Notes: generated from the letters alone by a model not told the origin. Shown: positions 26,146 through 36,863, counted from the stretch's first letter. The stretch is DNA of 64,000 nt from Mesorhizobium sp. WSM4313 (GCF_002294725.1 NZ_NSFT01000002.1:62001-126000); one strand, 5' to 3'. Program-made: numbers and translations.

Positions 26146-27240
26146 CTAGCTGTTTCGGACCGGCGAGAACTGCGCCCCTGGCGAAAGGTTGAGAGCAAGT
26201 TCGCGCGCTCGGCCTGGGTCGAGGCCGAAATGACGGATCATGGCTTCAAAAAGCTGCGGTTCTGGCTGGCCGAGCGCAAGTCGATAACGCACCAGATCGT
26301 CACGCAGGCGTGATAGCCTTAGCCCGGCAAGACTAAATGGCAGCGTAAAAGTTACGCTAACCGGCTTGTGTCCCGGCGGAGACCACCAGCGCTCCAGCCC
26401 CAGCCCTTCATGTTTTGCAGCCCGAGCCGATTTGAAGATCGCGTTGGAGGAGCTCTCCCACGGTGCCACCACCACCTCTCCATGACCCTCAGCAAGCGCA
26501 CGACGAACGCCGAGACTTGCGTAGCGAGCTATGTTGCTCAAAATCTACTGGGTCGCGCGGTAAGTCCCAATGAATAACTCGGTCGCACCAGACGTGAAAA
26601 TCAAGCCCGTCCTGCCCGATTGATGTGGTCGTAAGAATGTGCGGCCAAAAGGGCGAGTTGAACGCTTTTCGCAGCGTGTCCGAGCGCAGTTTCTCTAGAC
26701 GTTCGGCCTTTTTACGATCAGCGCCCTCAGCCTTCCGATCCGCCCCAAGATATGGCACTGCAGCGTGAACGCGCGCACGACGCACCCCCCGGGTGGTGCG
26801 TCTCTGGACTAAGCCGGGTCGACCGACGAGACTGTTCTCCAACACCTTAAGCGGCGGATCGTCACCAATCATCGTCATCACGGCTACGTGTTCGTCCAGC
26901 ACTGCTTCGAGTCCGCCGTCGACCATCGCGCGGCGCAGTGCCTCAGGATAACCCCCGCCGCGTCGACGGCGTGACCCCAGAATCGGACCGGCAAAATAGC
27001 GTTGCCCGAGATATTGTCGAAGCTGGCGCCAGCTGAAAGCGAAGATCTTTGGGAGCGCCTGTGGGTTGGCAAGCAGGTCAGGATCATGGCGGCGCAGAGT
27101 GCGTGCCACGATCGCTCCCGGCGCTTCAAGCAGCCAATCGGCAAGCTGCGCAACTTCCTTAGCAGTGACCTGCCATGAAGTCCTAGTGCGACGCCAATCG
27201 CTAGACCCAGTCAGCGTTCTGAGCGGCCACAGCGCGCTGG
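26146..27240 (-). pseudogene. Remnant of a large superfamily 2 helicase, C-terminal part only
   Basis: On the minus strand, the frame 27373-26489 reads VAQLADWLLEAPGAIVART, PKIFAFSWRQLRQYLGQRYF and then the helicase motif V/VI block TTTSIGQDGLDFHVWCDRVI, HWDLPRDPVDFEQ. The expected arginine finger REGRIxRY follows only in another frame (26541-26146), which reads ARYASLGVRRAL and on to a plausible C-terminus; a few bases are lost near 26533. No Walker A or DEAD box is present upstream. The gene is thus truncated and frameshifted. Such helicases occur in phage-defence and mobile-element clusters; the original role cannot be stated. Confidence 0.65.
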
Positions 27241-27414
27241 CGATCGATGTCGGATTGCCAAGCTGTCGATGCTGAGGTGACCCTTTCCCTGACTCCGCCG
27301 CGCTCGCTCTTCTAGCAATTGCAGATAAAGTGGCGCACCTGTCGCCCCCCTTTGTTCGTGGTTGCGTATCCACTGATCGATTTCGGCGTCTTTCTTCTCG
27401 GACAAGTTCGCCAC
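27211..27414 (-). CDS. Small hypothetical protein in a decayed island
   Basis: 67 codons; residues 1-53 look genuine: MANLSEKKDAEIDQWIRNHE, then RGATGAPLYLQLLEERARR. The tail is Arg-rich and overlaps the helicase remnant's frame, so the real gene may once have ended or continued differently. The conserved-looking part resembles short hypothetical proteins of rhizobial islands, but I do not recognise a named family. Upstream on the same strand is the broken integrase. Confidence 0.4.
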   Translation of the reverse strand: MANLSEKKDAEIDQWIRNHEQRGATGAPLYLQLLEERARRSQGKGHLSIDSLAIRHRSPARCGRSER

Positions 27415-27494
27415 ACGATTCTCCTTCGCTCAGTGGCTCCTACAATCTTCTTGTCATCCACGGGTGGGATTTCGGCAAATGCGAAACGTCGTTT

Positions 27495-29057
27495 TCAATA
27501 TTCGTATCGTGGCATCCGTCCAATCGCAGACGCTTTCGCAGCGATTGTCACGTCACCATATTCGTCACCCGCTGTGCGTCCGGCATGCCCTTGAATTGCA
27601 TCCAACGTGCGATCCGCGATGCCCAACTCGCGGCCGACCGTCTTGAACCGATGGCGCCAGCCATGACTGGGGCTGACGCCTTCAGGAATGACTTTCTGCG
27701 CCTGCAACCACTGGCTCACCCGACCGGCGACCGTTCGGCCTGGCAGCGAGCCATCCTTCTTCTTGGAGGTGGGATAAAAAAGGGGGCCCTCGGCGGCGTC
27801 ATTTACAAACGTCATAAAGCCCAAGTCCACTAGTTGCTTGTGCAACGGAACGTCGCGATAATTGCCAGCCTTGACGGAACCAGCGTCAGGCGCGATGCGC
27901 ACTACTGGGATGCCCTTCTCGTAACGAAAGTCCTGCTTACGGAGCTGGGGGATTTCGGCAATTCGCGCGCCGGTATGCGCGCATAAGATCGGCGACCACC
28001 GTTTGGCTGCGGTCGTTTGGGGCGCTTCGCGCGTCCGCGGATTGTCGGAGTGCTTTGGCTGGTAATCCCGGGCCACCTTCAGGACGGCAACAGCCTCGTC
28101 CGTTGTGAAGCCTTGCTCGCGCGAACGCTGTTTTTTCGAAACCTTGATACGGACGTTTTCCGCGACGTTCGTCTCGAGCCGATCGTTGTTGACGGCCCAC
28201 TTCAACACCGTCCGAACCGAGGTCAGGTAGACGTCACTGACAGTCTTGCTCGCCAGCACTTTTAGGCTCGCATCTTTCCACTCCAGCAGGTTCTGCTTGG
28301 TAAGCCTACGGGCGTCGTCGTGGCCGATGAACTTGCGCAAGTTGGCGAAAACGGGAGTCCAGCGCTTACGCGCTTCTTTGCCCTTCCCGTCTGCAGAGCG
28401 GGCAGGCCCTTCAGCGAGACAGGCTCACGCTCATCTTCCGGGGGCTGGACGGTCGCTAGCAACGGATGCGATGGGTTACCCGTGAAGTCGCCCTCGTTTC
28501 GTTCGCCACGCCTCGCCAATGCCTCATAGCTCGAAAACACAAAGGGCTCTGGCGATCTGGCGCCATTCCGCGCTTCCCTTGGGCGCCGCGTGATTGCCCG
28601 CATTGCGGTAGCGTTCGACACGATCGCCGACTAAGAGTTCAAGCTGGTCATCAGACAGCTTTCCAGAATAGCCGTCGCGGAAGGGCTGACCATCCTCATA
28701 ACCTACGTCGAACGACGCATATTGGTGATGGTTAGCTCGGATCTCTTCGTCAAAGGTCAGCTGCGCCTGGTAGTCGCGTATCGCGATTTGGGATGGGGAC
28801 AGCGGATAGCGCCCGGTGGTTATAGATAGCTCGCCAGCCTCAACTGCCCGACGCTCGCCGAGTGCTATCTTGTGCTGTAGAACTGCGACCGCCCCAGGGA
28901 GAGATTTCAAGGCTGTCCGGTAGTCAGGCCCGAGAGCCGTTCGCAGCTCCGTCTTGCCGTCCATGTAGGGACGCAGCTCTTTCGGAATGACGAGTCGAGC
29001 AAAATAGCGGCCGTCCCGGTTTAGGAGATTTCGAACGCGACCAACCATCAAGTCCAT
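27495..29057 (-). pseudogene. Tyrosine-type site-specific integrase broken by two frameshifts
   Basis: Three overlapping frames rebuild one integrase of about 520 residues. Part 1 (29057-28524) has a DUF6538-like start, RDGRYFARLVIPKELRPYM. Part 2 (about 28530-28385) has SSYEALARRGERNEGDFTGN. Part 3 (from 28385, ending 27495) has KEARKRWTPVFANLRKFIGH, the core Arg in HTGARIAEI, HGWRHRFKT, and GHAGRTAGDEYGD with the catalytic Tyr. The catalytic residues remain but the frame is broken near 28530 and 28385. Located next to tRNA-Thr(GGT), whose 3' end faces it, so it was the integrase of an island in that tRNA gene. Confidence 0.8.
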
Positions 29058-29065
29058 CTGGTTTG

Positions 29066-29082
29066 TTACGGTTTTTGTAACG
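29066..29082. promoter_or_regulatory. Inverted repeat upstream of the broken integrase
   Basis: GTTAC at 29066-29070 and GTAAC at 29078-29082 form an inverted repeat with a 7-base spacer, just upstream of the integrase start at 29057. It is a possible operator; there is no direct evidence of binding. Confidence 0.35.
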
Positions 29083-29140
29083 TCAGAATGGACACGGAGC
29101 CTTGCATGTCAAGGGCTTGAGCGATTTCAACAGGATAGGC

Positions 29141-29215
<75 letters not shown>

Positions 29216-29438
29216 CTGCGATGGCGGCGCTTCTGCCATATCGAACCGGTAAGCGCAAGGCCAAGAAAAACCCAAAGCGTCGCATGTGATTCCCGCCGGC
29301 AATTATGCGGTTTGGGGCGGCATGGGCGGCTGATCCACAGGATGAACCCGACTTTCGGCCCGCTTTCATGACATGGCCGCGCGAAAATGCTAGCCATGCG
29401 GAAATCGCGGCCGGCTGACCGCCGGTCAGGAATGGACG

Positions 29439-29711
29439 ATGGACGACAAGGCAAATCCACCGAAAAAAGGCGGCGGCGAGCGCAAGGACCGGCTGGCCGA
29501 GGCGTTGCGCGCCAATTTGCAGAAGCGCAAGATGCAGGCACGTTCGCGACGGGTTGGCGACGCTAACAAGCAGCGCGCCCGCGACCGTGACAAGCAGCGC
29601 ACTGGCGACGTTCACAAGCAACGCGCCGGCGACGCTGACGAACAGCGCGCTGGCGATCCCGACGATCGGCCGGAAGAGTTGCCGGCTGCAGGAAAAATGC
29701 ACAAGGACTGA
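29439..29711 (+). CDS. Small basic protein with an octapeptide-repeat tail, upstream of murA
   Basis: 90 residues. The first 38 (MDDKANPPKKGGGERKDRLA, then EALRANLQKRKMQARSRR) form the Lys/Arg-rich helix found in small proteins near murA in rhizobia. The rest is four imperfect copies of an 8-residue unit of the type D-x-[ND]-[KE]-QR-[AT]-[RG], encoded by the 24-bp tandem repeat at 29559-29654. The tail is highly charged and probably disordered. No function is known to me. Confidence 0.55.
   Translation: MDDKANPPKKGGGERKDRLAEALRANLQKRKMQARSRRVGDANKQRARDRDKQRTGDVHKQRAGDADEQRAGDPDDRPEELPAAGKMHKD
29559..29654 (+). repeat. Tandem repeat, four units of 24 bp
   Basis: Units start at 29559, 29583, 29607 and 29631; each contains AAGCAGCGC or a near variant (AAGCAACGC, GAACAGCGC). 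A partial fifth unit starts at 29655. The units are in frame and encode eight residues each. Slippage in this tract would change protein length by eight-residue steps. Confidence 0.85.
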
Positions 29712-29851
29712 CCAAATCAGCCATACTGGCCGGCCACAGTCGGTCCGGTTTTAGGAAAATCCTATTTCTTGAACCAAGCCGGCCAATAGTCTAAGCCGGG
29801 CACACTCAAACCGATTGAAGCGGCCTATTCGGGCCGAGGGGACGTTTTCTC

Positions 29852-31144
<1,293 letters not shown>

Positions 31145-31236
31145 CGCTTCGCAGCATTCTTTCCCAGCGGTTGCGCCGAGCGGAAAGACCGCATAACAGA
31201 ACGTTGAATTGTCAACGTTCAGGGTGCGCATTCCGC

Positions 31237-31671
31237 ATGGCAGCTCTCAAGCTCATCGCGCTCGACGACCAGGATCTGAGCATCGTCTCGGCGCATGTCC
31301 AGGACGCCGTGATGAAGGTCTCCGACCTCGAATATCTGCCGGCGGCCAAGCGCTTCGTGCTGACCATGAACCGCTTCGTCTGGGAAGCGAAATCCGGCTT
31401 GTTCCGCCAGCACAATGAACGGCGCCAGAGCGTCTTGCATTTCGATCGCGTGCTCGGCGCCAAGACCAACGGCATTGCGCGCGACAAGCCGGCCGAGGTG
31501 CTGTCGCTGCTGGCGGTCAGCTTCATCGCCATCAGCAAGCCGGCCGGCATCGTCGAGCTGATCTTTTCGGGCGGCGGCACCATTATGCTTGACGTCGAAT
31601 GCATCGAGGCCAGGCTTGCCGATATCGGCGGCTCCTGGGAAGCCACCTCGCGCCCCCTGCACAGAGGCTGA
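31237..31671 (+). CDS. DUF2948 family protein
   Basis: 144 residues from the ATG at 31237. Starts MAALKLIALDDQDLSIVSAH, then VSDLEYLPAAKRFVLTMNRF, the DUF2948 beginning, with a later LIFSGGGTIMLDVECIEARL. DUF2948 is an alphaproteobacterial family conserved between murA and hisD; its activity is unknown. It ends 6 bp before hisD. Confidence 0.87.
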   Translation: MAALKLIALDDQDLSIVSAHVQDAVMKVSDLEYLPAAKRFVLTMNRFVWEAKSGLFRQHNERRQSVLHFDRVLGAKTNGIARDKPAEVLSLLAVSFIAISKPAGIVELIFSGGGTIMLDVECIEARLADIGGSWEATSRPLHRG

Positions 31672-31677
31672 AGCGCG

Positions 31678-32970
31678 ATGGCGATAACGCTCCGACAGCA
31701 GGACGCCGATTTCGAACAGCGTTTTTCGGCCTTCCTCACCACCAAGCGCGAGGTGTCGGCCGATGTCGAGGCCGTGGTGCGCGACATCATCGCCCGTGTG
31801 CGCGCCGAAGGCGACAAGGCGCTCGTCAATTACACGCTGAAGTTCGACAAAGCCGATCTCAACACGCTCGGCATCGCGGTATCGAAGGACGACATCGCCA
31901 AGGCCTATGAAGCGGCCGATCCGGCGACCGTCGAGGCGCTCAAATTCGCGCGCGACCGCATCCGCTCGCATCACGAGCGGCAGAAGCCGAGGGACGATCG
32001 CTATACGGATGCCGCGGGCGTCGAGCTCGGCTCGCGCTGGACGGCGATCGAAGCCGTCGGCCTTTACGTGCCGGGCGGCACGGCGAGCTATCCAAGCTCG
32101 GTGCTGATGAACGCGGTGCCGGCCAGGGTCGCCGGCGTCGAGCGCATCGTCATCGTCGTGCCGGCCTCGAGCGGCGTCATCAATCCGCTGGTGCTGGTGG
32201 CAGCGGACCTTGCCGGCGTTTCGGAGATCTACCGCGTCGGCGGCGCGCAGGCCGTTGCAGCGCTTGCCTACGGCACCGAGACGATCAGGCCGGTCGCCAA
32301 GATCGTCGGTCCGGGCAACGCCTATGTCGCGGCGGCCAAGCGCCAGGTGTTCGGCACGGTCGGCATCGACATGATCGCCGGGCCGTCGGAAGTGCTGGTG
32401 GTGGCCGATGCCGACAACGATCCGGACTGGATCGCGGCCGACCTTTTGGCGCAAGCCGAGCATGATGTTTCGGCGCAGTCGATCCTGATCACCGACGAGC
32501 CGGAATTCGGCAAGGCGGTCGAGCAGGCGGTCGAGCGCCAGCTCAAGCTGCTGCCGCGCGGCGAGACGGCCGGGGCCAGCTGGCGCGATTTCGGCGCGGT
32601 GATCCTGGTGCCGACGCTCGAGGCCTCTCTGCCGCTGGTCGACAGGATCGCGGCCGAGCATGTCGAGCTCGCCTTCGACGACGCCGAGGCATTCCTTTCC
32701 AGGATGCGCAACGCGGGCGCCGTGTTTATCGGCCGCCATACGCCGGAAGTCATCGGCGATTATGTCGGCGGCTCCAACCATGTCTTGCCGACGGCGCGGT
32801 CGGCGCGTTTCTCGTCGGGTCTGTCCGTGCTCGATTTCGTCAAGCGCAGCTCGATCCTGAAGCTCGGCCCGGAGCAGCTCAAGGCGCTGGCGCCCGCCGC
32901 GATCGCGCTCGCCAAGGCCGAAGGGCTCGATGCCCATGCCCGCTCCGTCGCGATCAGGTTGAACATGTAA
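31678..32970 (+). CDS. hisD: Histidinol dehydrogenase
   Basis: 430 residues. Domains and motifs: [20 protein letters not shown], the NAD-side [51 protein letters not shown], the metal ligands in [15 protein letters not shown], and the C-terminal [20 protein letters not shown]. Oxidises L-histidinol to L-histidine in two NAD-dependent steps, using zinc. Second last step block of histidine synthesis; here it stands apart from other his genes. Confidence 0.97.
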   Translation: MAITLRQQDADFEQRFSAFLTTKREVSADVEAVVRDIIARVRAEGDKALVNYTLKFDKADLNTLGIAVSKDDIAKAYEAADPATVEALKFARDRIRSHHERQKPRDDRYTDAAGVELGSRWTAIEAVGLYVPGGTASYPSSVLMNAVPARVAGVERIVIVVPASSGVINPLVLVAADLAGVSEIYRVGGAQAVAALAYGTETIRPVAKIVGPGNAYVAAAKRQVFGTVGIDMIAGPSEVLVVADADNDPDWIAADLLAQAEHDVSAQSILITDEPEFGKAVEQAVERQLKLLPRGETAGASWRDFGAVILVPTLEASLPLVDRIAAEHVELAFDDAEAFLSRMRNAGAVFIGRHTPEVIGDYVGGSNHVLPTARSARFSSGLSVLDFVKRSSILKLGPEQLKALAPAAIALAKAEGLDAHARSVAIRLNM

Positions 32971-32972
32971 CG

Positions 32973-33458
32973 ATGTCCGGCCGCGACCAGACCCGCGACA
33001 GGCTGATCGACGTCGAGCTCGACGAATCGATCGGACGTTCGACGCCCGACGTCGAGCACGAGCGGGCCGTGGCGATCTTCGACCTCATCGAGGAGAACCG
33101 TTTTCGGCCGGTCAATGATGACGGCGCGGGTCCTTACAAGCTTAAGCTTTCACTGGCCGAGTCCCGCCTGGTCTTCGGCGTCAGCCGCGAGAACGGCGCC
33201 GAGGTGGTCACCCACATTCTGTCGCTGACGCCGCTGAGGCGCATCGTCAAGGACTACTACCTGATCTGTGAAAGCTACTACGAAGCCATCCGGTCCTCGA
33301 CGCCGAGCCATATCGAGGCGATCGACATGGGCCGGCGCGGCCTGCACAATGAAGGCTCGCAGACGCTGATGGACCGGCTTGCCGGCAAGATCGAGATCGA
33401 CTTCGACACGGCGCGCCGGCTGTTCACGCTGGTCTGCGTGCTGCACTGGCGAGGCTAG
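32973..33458 (+). CDS. UPF0262 family protein
   Basis: 161 residues, ATG two bases after the hisD stop. Contains [40 protein letters not shown] and the C-terminal [23 protein letters not shown]0262 is conserved after hisD in rhizobia; function unknown, cytosolic. The stop codon TAG at 33456 is directly followed by the frame of the phosphatase-like gene. Confidence 0.9.
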   Translation: MSGRDQTRDRLIDVELDESIGRSTPDVEHERAVAIFDLIEENRFRPVNDDGAGPYKLKLSLAESRLVFGVSRENGAEVVTHILSLTPLRRIVKDYYLICESYYEAIRSSTPSHIEAIDMGRRGLHNEGSQTLMDRLAGKIEIDFDTARRLFTLVCVLHWRG

Positions 33459-33461
33459 ATC

Positions 33462-33911
33462 CTGGTCGCCCTGCCCCATTCGATCCTGTTCCTATGCGGC
33501 ATGAACGCCGTGCGCTCGCCGATCGCGGAACAAATGGCGCGCCGCATGCTTCCCGCCACCACCTTCGTCGCTTCGGCCGGTGTGCGCGCCGGCGAGCGCG
33601 ACCCGTTCGTCGATGCGGTGCTCGCCGAAGAAGGCCTGTCGCTTGGCGAGCGCCAACCCAGGACGCTGGCGGATATGGAGGACGATTATTTCGACCTGAT
33701 CGTGACGCTGGCGCCGGAGGCGCATCATGCGGCGCTCGAGCTGACGCGCTCGCTGGCCGTCGAGGTCGAATACTGGCCGATGCCCGACCCCACCGACACA
33801 GGCGGCACGCGAGAGCACATCATGGCCGCCTATCGCGATGTGCGCGAGCGGCTGAAAGCGCGCATAAGCCGACGTTTTCTGCTTCCCGAGGCAAAAAACG
33901 CGGCCGATTAA
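33462..33911 (+). CDS. Low-molecular-weight protein-tyrosine phosphatase family protein, non-ATG start
   Basis: The frame from the UPF0262 stop reads ILFLCGMNAVRSPIAEQMAR, which holds the catalytic P-loop CGMNAVRS (C-x5-R), and ends with MPDPTDTGGTREHIMAAYRD, the catalytic Asp-Pro region. The only ATG (33501) lies after the catalytic Cys, so it cannot be the start of an active enzyme. Codons before it contain no ATG, GTG or TTG; the candidates are CTG at 33462 and 33471, with GAGG about seven bases before the first. I therefore begin at 33462. It hydrolyses phosphotyrosine or acts in arsenate-reductase-like chemistry; substrate unknown. Confidence 0.75.
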   Translation: MVALPHSILFLCGMNAVRSPIAEQMARRMLPATTFVASAGVRAGERDPFVDAVLAEEGLSLGERQPRTLADMEDDYFDLIVTLAPEAHHAALELTRSLAVEVEYWPMPDPTDTGGTREHIMAAYRDVRERLKARISRRFLLPEAKNAAD

Positions 33912-33961
33912 GCATGTTCACAAGCGGGCGATTATCATATAGGTTCCGCCGCAAATTCCGG

Positions 33962-34074
33962 CCGGAGTCGGATGATTTCCGGTCGGTTCGGCCGGAAATC
34001 ATCCGACTCCGGATCAAAGAACTGGAGCACGATGTTGCCCGAAAACCGCTTGACACTTTTCGGCATCATGCTCT
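33962..34074. repeat. Rhizobial palindromic intergenic repeat, copy 1 (upstream of infA)
   Basis: A perfect 21-bp inverted repeat (33962-33982 with 33992-34012, sharing GGATGATTTCCGG / CCGGAAATCATCC) followed by a second imperfect palindrome containing CGAAAACCGCTTGACAC and TTTTCGGCATCATG. Copy 2 at 34347-34454 has the same layout. This repeat type is common between genes in Mesorhizobium-like genomes. Confidence 0.85.
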
Positions 34075-34109
34075 AGGCGCCGGAACCGCCATCCAAGCAA
34101 AGGTATCGA

Positions 34110-34328
34110 ATGCCGAAGGAAGAAGTCCTCGAGTTTCCAGGTGTGGTCACCGAACTGCTGCCCAATGCGATGTTCCGGGTGAAGCTCGAAAACGAACACG
34201 AAATCATCGCCCACACGGCCGGCCGCATGCGCAAGAACCGCATTCGCGTGCTGACCGGCGACAAGGTCCTGGTCGAGATGACGCCCTACGACCTGACCAA
34301 GGGCCGCATCACCTATCGCTTCAAGTAA
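34110..34328 (+). CDS. infA: Translation initiation factor IF-1
   Basis: 72 residues, the standard length. S1/OB-fold: [40 protein letters not shown] and [20 protein letters not shown]. It occupies the ribosomal A site during initiation with IF-2 and IF-3. Copies of an intergenic palindromic repeat lie on both sides of the gene. Confidence 0.97.
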
Positions 34329-34346
34329 TCATCTAGCGCGGACCCA

Positions 34347-34454
34347 GAGCCGAATGATTTCAGGTCTGTTCGACCCGAAATCATCCGGCTCCAAATCAGG
34401 GAGTGGAGCATGATGTCGTCCGAAAACCGCTTCACACTTTTCGGCATCATGCCC
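34347..34454. repeat. Rhizobial palindromic intergenic repeat, copy 2 (between infA and maf)
   Basis: Imperfect inverted repeat with GAGCCGAATGATTTCAGG / CCCGAAATCATCCGGCTC, then CCGAAAACCGCTTCACAC and TTTTCGGCATCATG. It ends two bases before the maf ATG, so it forms the whole proximal 5' leader of that gene. Confidence 0.85.
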
Positions 34455-34456
34455 CC

Positions 34457-35083
34457 ATGAGCATTCTGCAGAAGCTGGTGCTTGCCTCTGGTTCGCCGCG
34501 CCGCATCGAACTCTTGCAGCAGGCCGGCATCGAGCCCGACCGGGTGCTGCCCGCCGATGTCGACGAGACGCCGCTGCGCGCCGAGCATCCGCGCTCCCTA
34601 GCCAAGCGCCTTTGCAAGGACAAGGCCGAGAAGGCGCTGGCCTCGCTGAAGAGCGAGGAGGACTATGCGCCAGCCTTCATCCTCGCCGCCGACACGGTGG
34701 TGGCGGTCGGACGGCGCATCCTGCCCAAGGCCGAGACGATCGACGACGCCGTCAATTGCCTCGGCCTGCTTTCCGGCCGCTCGCACCGGGTCTATTCCGG
34801 CATCTGCCTGATCACGCCCGGCGGCAAGCTGCGCCAGCGGCTGGTTGAGACAAGGGTGCGCTTCAAGCGGCTGCCGCGCGAGGAGATCGACGCCTATGTC
34901 GCGTCGGGCGAGTGGCGGGGCAAGGCCGGCGGCTACGCCGTGCAGGGCCTGGCCGGCTCCTTCGTCGTCAAGCTGGTCGGCTCCTACACCAATGTGGTCG
35001 GCCTGCCGCTCTACGAGAGCGTGGCGCTGCTTTCCGGCGAAGGCTTCAAGGCGCACCAGCACTGGCACGCCGCGCGCTCATGA
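34457..35083 (+). CDS. maf: Maf-family nucleotide pyrophosphatase
   Basis: 208 residues. Starts [20 protein letters not shown], the Maf signature S-x-SPRR, then [30 protein letters not shown] and the late [20 protein letters not shown]. Maf proteins hydrolyse non-canonical or free nucleoside triphosphates and are linked with division control. ATG at 34457 is set by homology; no clear ribosome site precedes it because the repeat element occupies the leader. It is followed by yacG. Confidence 0.93.
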   Translation: MSILQKLVLASGSPRRIELLQQAGIEPDRVLPADVDETPLRAEHPRSLAKRLCKDKAEKALASLKSEEDYAPAFILAADTVVAVGRRILPKAETIDDAVNCLGLLSGRSHRVYSGICLITPGGKLRQRLVETRVRFKRLPREEIDAYVASGEWRGKAGGYAVQGLAGSFVVKLVGSYTNVVGLPLYESVALLSGEGFKAHQHWHAARS

Positions 35084-35096
35084 GCATAGTCCACAC

Positions 35097-35318
35097 ATGA
35101 GCTCGGGCGACAAGGTAACGCCGCTGAGGCCGAAACGGCCCTGCCCCGAATGCGGCAAACCGTCGGCGCGCGAGCATTATCCGTTCTGCTCGGCGCGCTG
35201 CAAGGACATCGACCTCAACCGCTGGCTGAAGGGCGCCTATGTCATTCCCGGCCGCGACGGCGAAGAGGAAGAAGACGACAGCCCCAAGCCCGGCCCGACG
35301 CCCAAGGACGAGCCGTGA
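35097..35318 (+). CDS. yacG: DNA gyrase inhibitor YacG (zinc-binding)
   Basis: 73 residues. The four zinc ligands are two in [10 protein letters not shown] and two in [15 protein letters not shown], the YacG signature. The acidic C-terminus ([13 protein letters not shown]) is also typical. It binds GyrB and inhibits gyrase in the species tested. Thirteen bases behind maf, same transcript. Confidence 0.93.
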   Translation: MSSGDKVTPLRPKRPCPECGKPSAREHYPFCSARCKDIDLNRWLKGAYVIPGRDGEEEEDDSPKPGPTPKDEP

Positions 35319-35383
35319 GCTCAGCCGGCAACCAGTCGTTTTCCAGCGGCTTTTCTTTCCTGACGAAATCAACACCTAGGCGC

Positions 35384-35411
35384 TGGACAGGCAAGATTCC
35401 CGTGCTATAAC
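35384..35411 (+). promoter_or_regulatory. Candidate sigma-70-type promoter of tRNA-Phe
   Basis: TGGACA at 35384-35389 and TATAAC at 35406-35411, 16 bases apart, about 70 bases upstream of the tRNA. It matches the alphaproteobacterial housekeeping consensus moderately. Confidence 0.45.
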
Positions 35412-35483
35412 CCACGCGCTTTCAAGGGGCGCCGCCTGGCGCCTTCGTGAAACCCGGCGGGCGCATCCCGTTAGCCGGCACAG

Positions 35484-35559
<76 letters not shown>

Positions 35560-35740
35560 ATCTTTTCAAGCACTTAAAGGCAGTTGACGGAGATTTCATG
35601 TTGCAGCCATGTTGCAACTGGTGTGATCAGCGCCATGGACTGGTCGAGCAGTTCGTTGACGCGCGCCTCGATCGCCTGCCGCCATGTGCGCGGATCCAGC
35701 CCAGGAGGGCAGCCTCAGGGCTTGACGCTGGCGGAGGCGT

Positions 35741-36181
35741 TCACAGCCCATGCTCCCGCTCGAGGAAGGCCAGCGCCGACCGCAGGGAATTTTCGCAGGT
35801 GATGTCAAGAACCACATCTTGCTTGAGCGCGTGGCGGATCGCCTCGGCGACGCCGCGGAGGCTTATTGCCGGCGGAGTGGCGTGCCAGAGCCTTTCATTG
35901 GCCGGCCCGTAGGTTGCCGCGACAAGGGCTTCCTCGGTTTCGATAGTGACCTGGTCGACGGGAAGCGCCATAAACTCGGCCATCTTGGCGTAGTACTCTG
36001 CGATGGTGTCGGCGAGCGGGTCGGCCATCGTGTTGGAAGCGGCCGGCGCCTCAGTAGCCACCCCCATGGCGGGAATAGCAGCGATGCCGGCCAGGATGCG
36101 CCGGCGTGAAAAGCGCCCGATGATCATTTCCTCGGCGCCGGGCATAGCTTCGCCGGCGGCCGGAACTGGGGTGTTCGGCAT
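35741..36181 (-). CDS. Exported hypothetical protein with Tat-type signal
   Basis: 146 residues from the ATG at 36181 (GGGAG upstream; the frame opens earlier without a site). The leader holds a twin-arginine-like motif, FSRRRILAGIAAIPAMG, followed by an Ala-rich c-region. The mature part, PLADTIAEYYAKMAEFMALP to SALAFLEREHGL, has no family I recognise. It is divergent from the XRE regulator across a 69-bp region with repeat sequences and is the first gene inside attL. Confidence 0.6.
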   Translation of the reverse strand: MPNTPVPAAGEAMPGAEEMIIGRFSRRRILAGIAAIPAMGVATEAPAASNTMADPLADTIAEYYAKMAEFMALPVDQVTIETEEALVAATYGPANERLWHATPPAISLRGVAEAIRHALKQDVVLDITCENSLRSALAFLEREHGL

Positions 36182-36206
36182 TTGGTATTCTCCCGATATT
36201 GTGTTA

Positions 36207-36237
36207 TATGCACCTCTATGGTGACGTATGCACCATA
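36207..36237. promoter_or_regulatory. Operator-like repeats between the Tat-signal gene and the XRE gene
   Basis: TATGCACC occurs at 36207-36214 and 36227-36234, 20 bp apart on the same strand. The second copy is part of an inverted repeat, TATGGTG (36217-36223) with CACCATA (36231-36237). The position between two divergent starts suits autoregulation by the XRE protein (inference). Confidence 0.5.
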
Positions 36238-36250
36238 CAAAGGATCGACT

Positions 36251-36484
36251 ATGGTGACAAGTGCACAAATCAGAGCTGCGCGCGGGCTTCTGAACTGGAC
36301 CGTTCGCGACCTTGCCGACAAGTCAGGCGTGCACAGGAACACGGTCACCCGCGTCGAAACCGAGGCGACAGCGCCCGGTCACTCTATTGCTGCGATCCGC
36401 ACCGCCCTCGAATCGGCCGGCGTCGAGTTCATCCCTGAGAACGGCGGCGGCGCTGGGGTGAGGCTGCGGAAAGGTGGCGGCTAG
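36251..36484 (+). CDS. XRE-family helix-turn-helix regulator
   Basis: 77 residues from the ATG at 36251. The HTH spans ARGLLNWTVRDLADKSGVHR and NTVTRVETEATAPGHSIAAI, then ALESAGVEFIPENGGGAGVR, the short tail typical of small XRE regulators of rhizobial phages and islands. Regulates by binding DNA as a dimer; probably its own divergent promoter. Confidence 0.85.
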   Translation: MVTSAQIRAARGLLNWTVRDLADKSGVHRNTVTRVETEATAPGHSIAAIRTALESAGVEFIPENGGGAGVRLRKGGG

Positions 36485-36542
36485 GTGCTCCATTCTACCT
36501 GTAGCTGGTCAAAACCGGCGCGAGGTCCTGCTATAATTCTGT

Positions 36543-36749
36543 ATGGCAGCCCGAATGGTGGTTGTTCTGGCGCTTCTCTTCGCCTTCGCCTACGGATTCG
36601 CGAAACTTGTGGAACGTTATGGCGGCGTGGGCGACAGGCCCCCTCCGTGTGAATCGTCAAACCCTGCTTGTTCAGACGCGAACGCCCCGCCTGCAAAGGG
36701 TGGCAAGGTGCCGATCGAGGAGGTCACGCCGAAGCCGAAGAACCGCTGA
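36543..36749 (+). CDS. Small predicted membrane protein
   Basis: 68 residues. One hydrophobic N-terminal segment (MVVVLALLFAFAYGFAKLVE) and a Pro-rich tail with two Cys (PPPCESSNPACSDANAPP) and PIEEVTPKPK. No clear ribosome site. No family recognised; the case rests on the coding-like composition, so confidence is low. Confidence 0.35.
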   Translation: MAARMVVVLALLFAFAYGFAKLVERYGGVGDRPPPCESSNPACSDANAPPAKGGKVPIEEVTPKPKNR

Positions 36750-36863
36750 TCGATTCCGGCCAGGTCTCGCGACCGCGCGTTTCCCTTCTTCGCTGTCCTA
36801 CACCGGCAAACCGTCCGGCGCGCTCTGGCGGACAAACATTCGCCGGGCCTTCCCACGAGCAAG

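Noticed and set aside
26090..29082. TTTTTGTAAC at both about 26093 and 29073 as boundary repeats of the island
   Set aside because: A ten-base AT-rich match with different flanks; too weak for an attachment site.
29559..29654. CRISPR-like repeat array
   Set aside because: Units are contiguous with no spacers and lie in frame in a coding sequence.
31219..32937. 572-codon open frame on the minus strand opposite hisD
   Set aside because: It is an antisense shadow of hisD, DUF2948 and the start of UPF0262: Arg/Asp-rich, no ribosome site, and the sense proteins are clearly real.
33501..33911. ATG 33501 as the start of the LMW phosphatase
   Set aside because: It would remove the catalytic Cys and the first strand; the upstream frame carries the complete P-loop.
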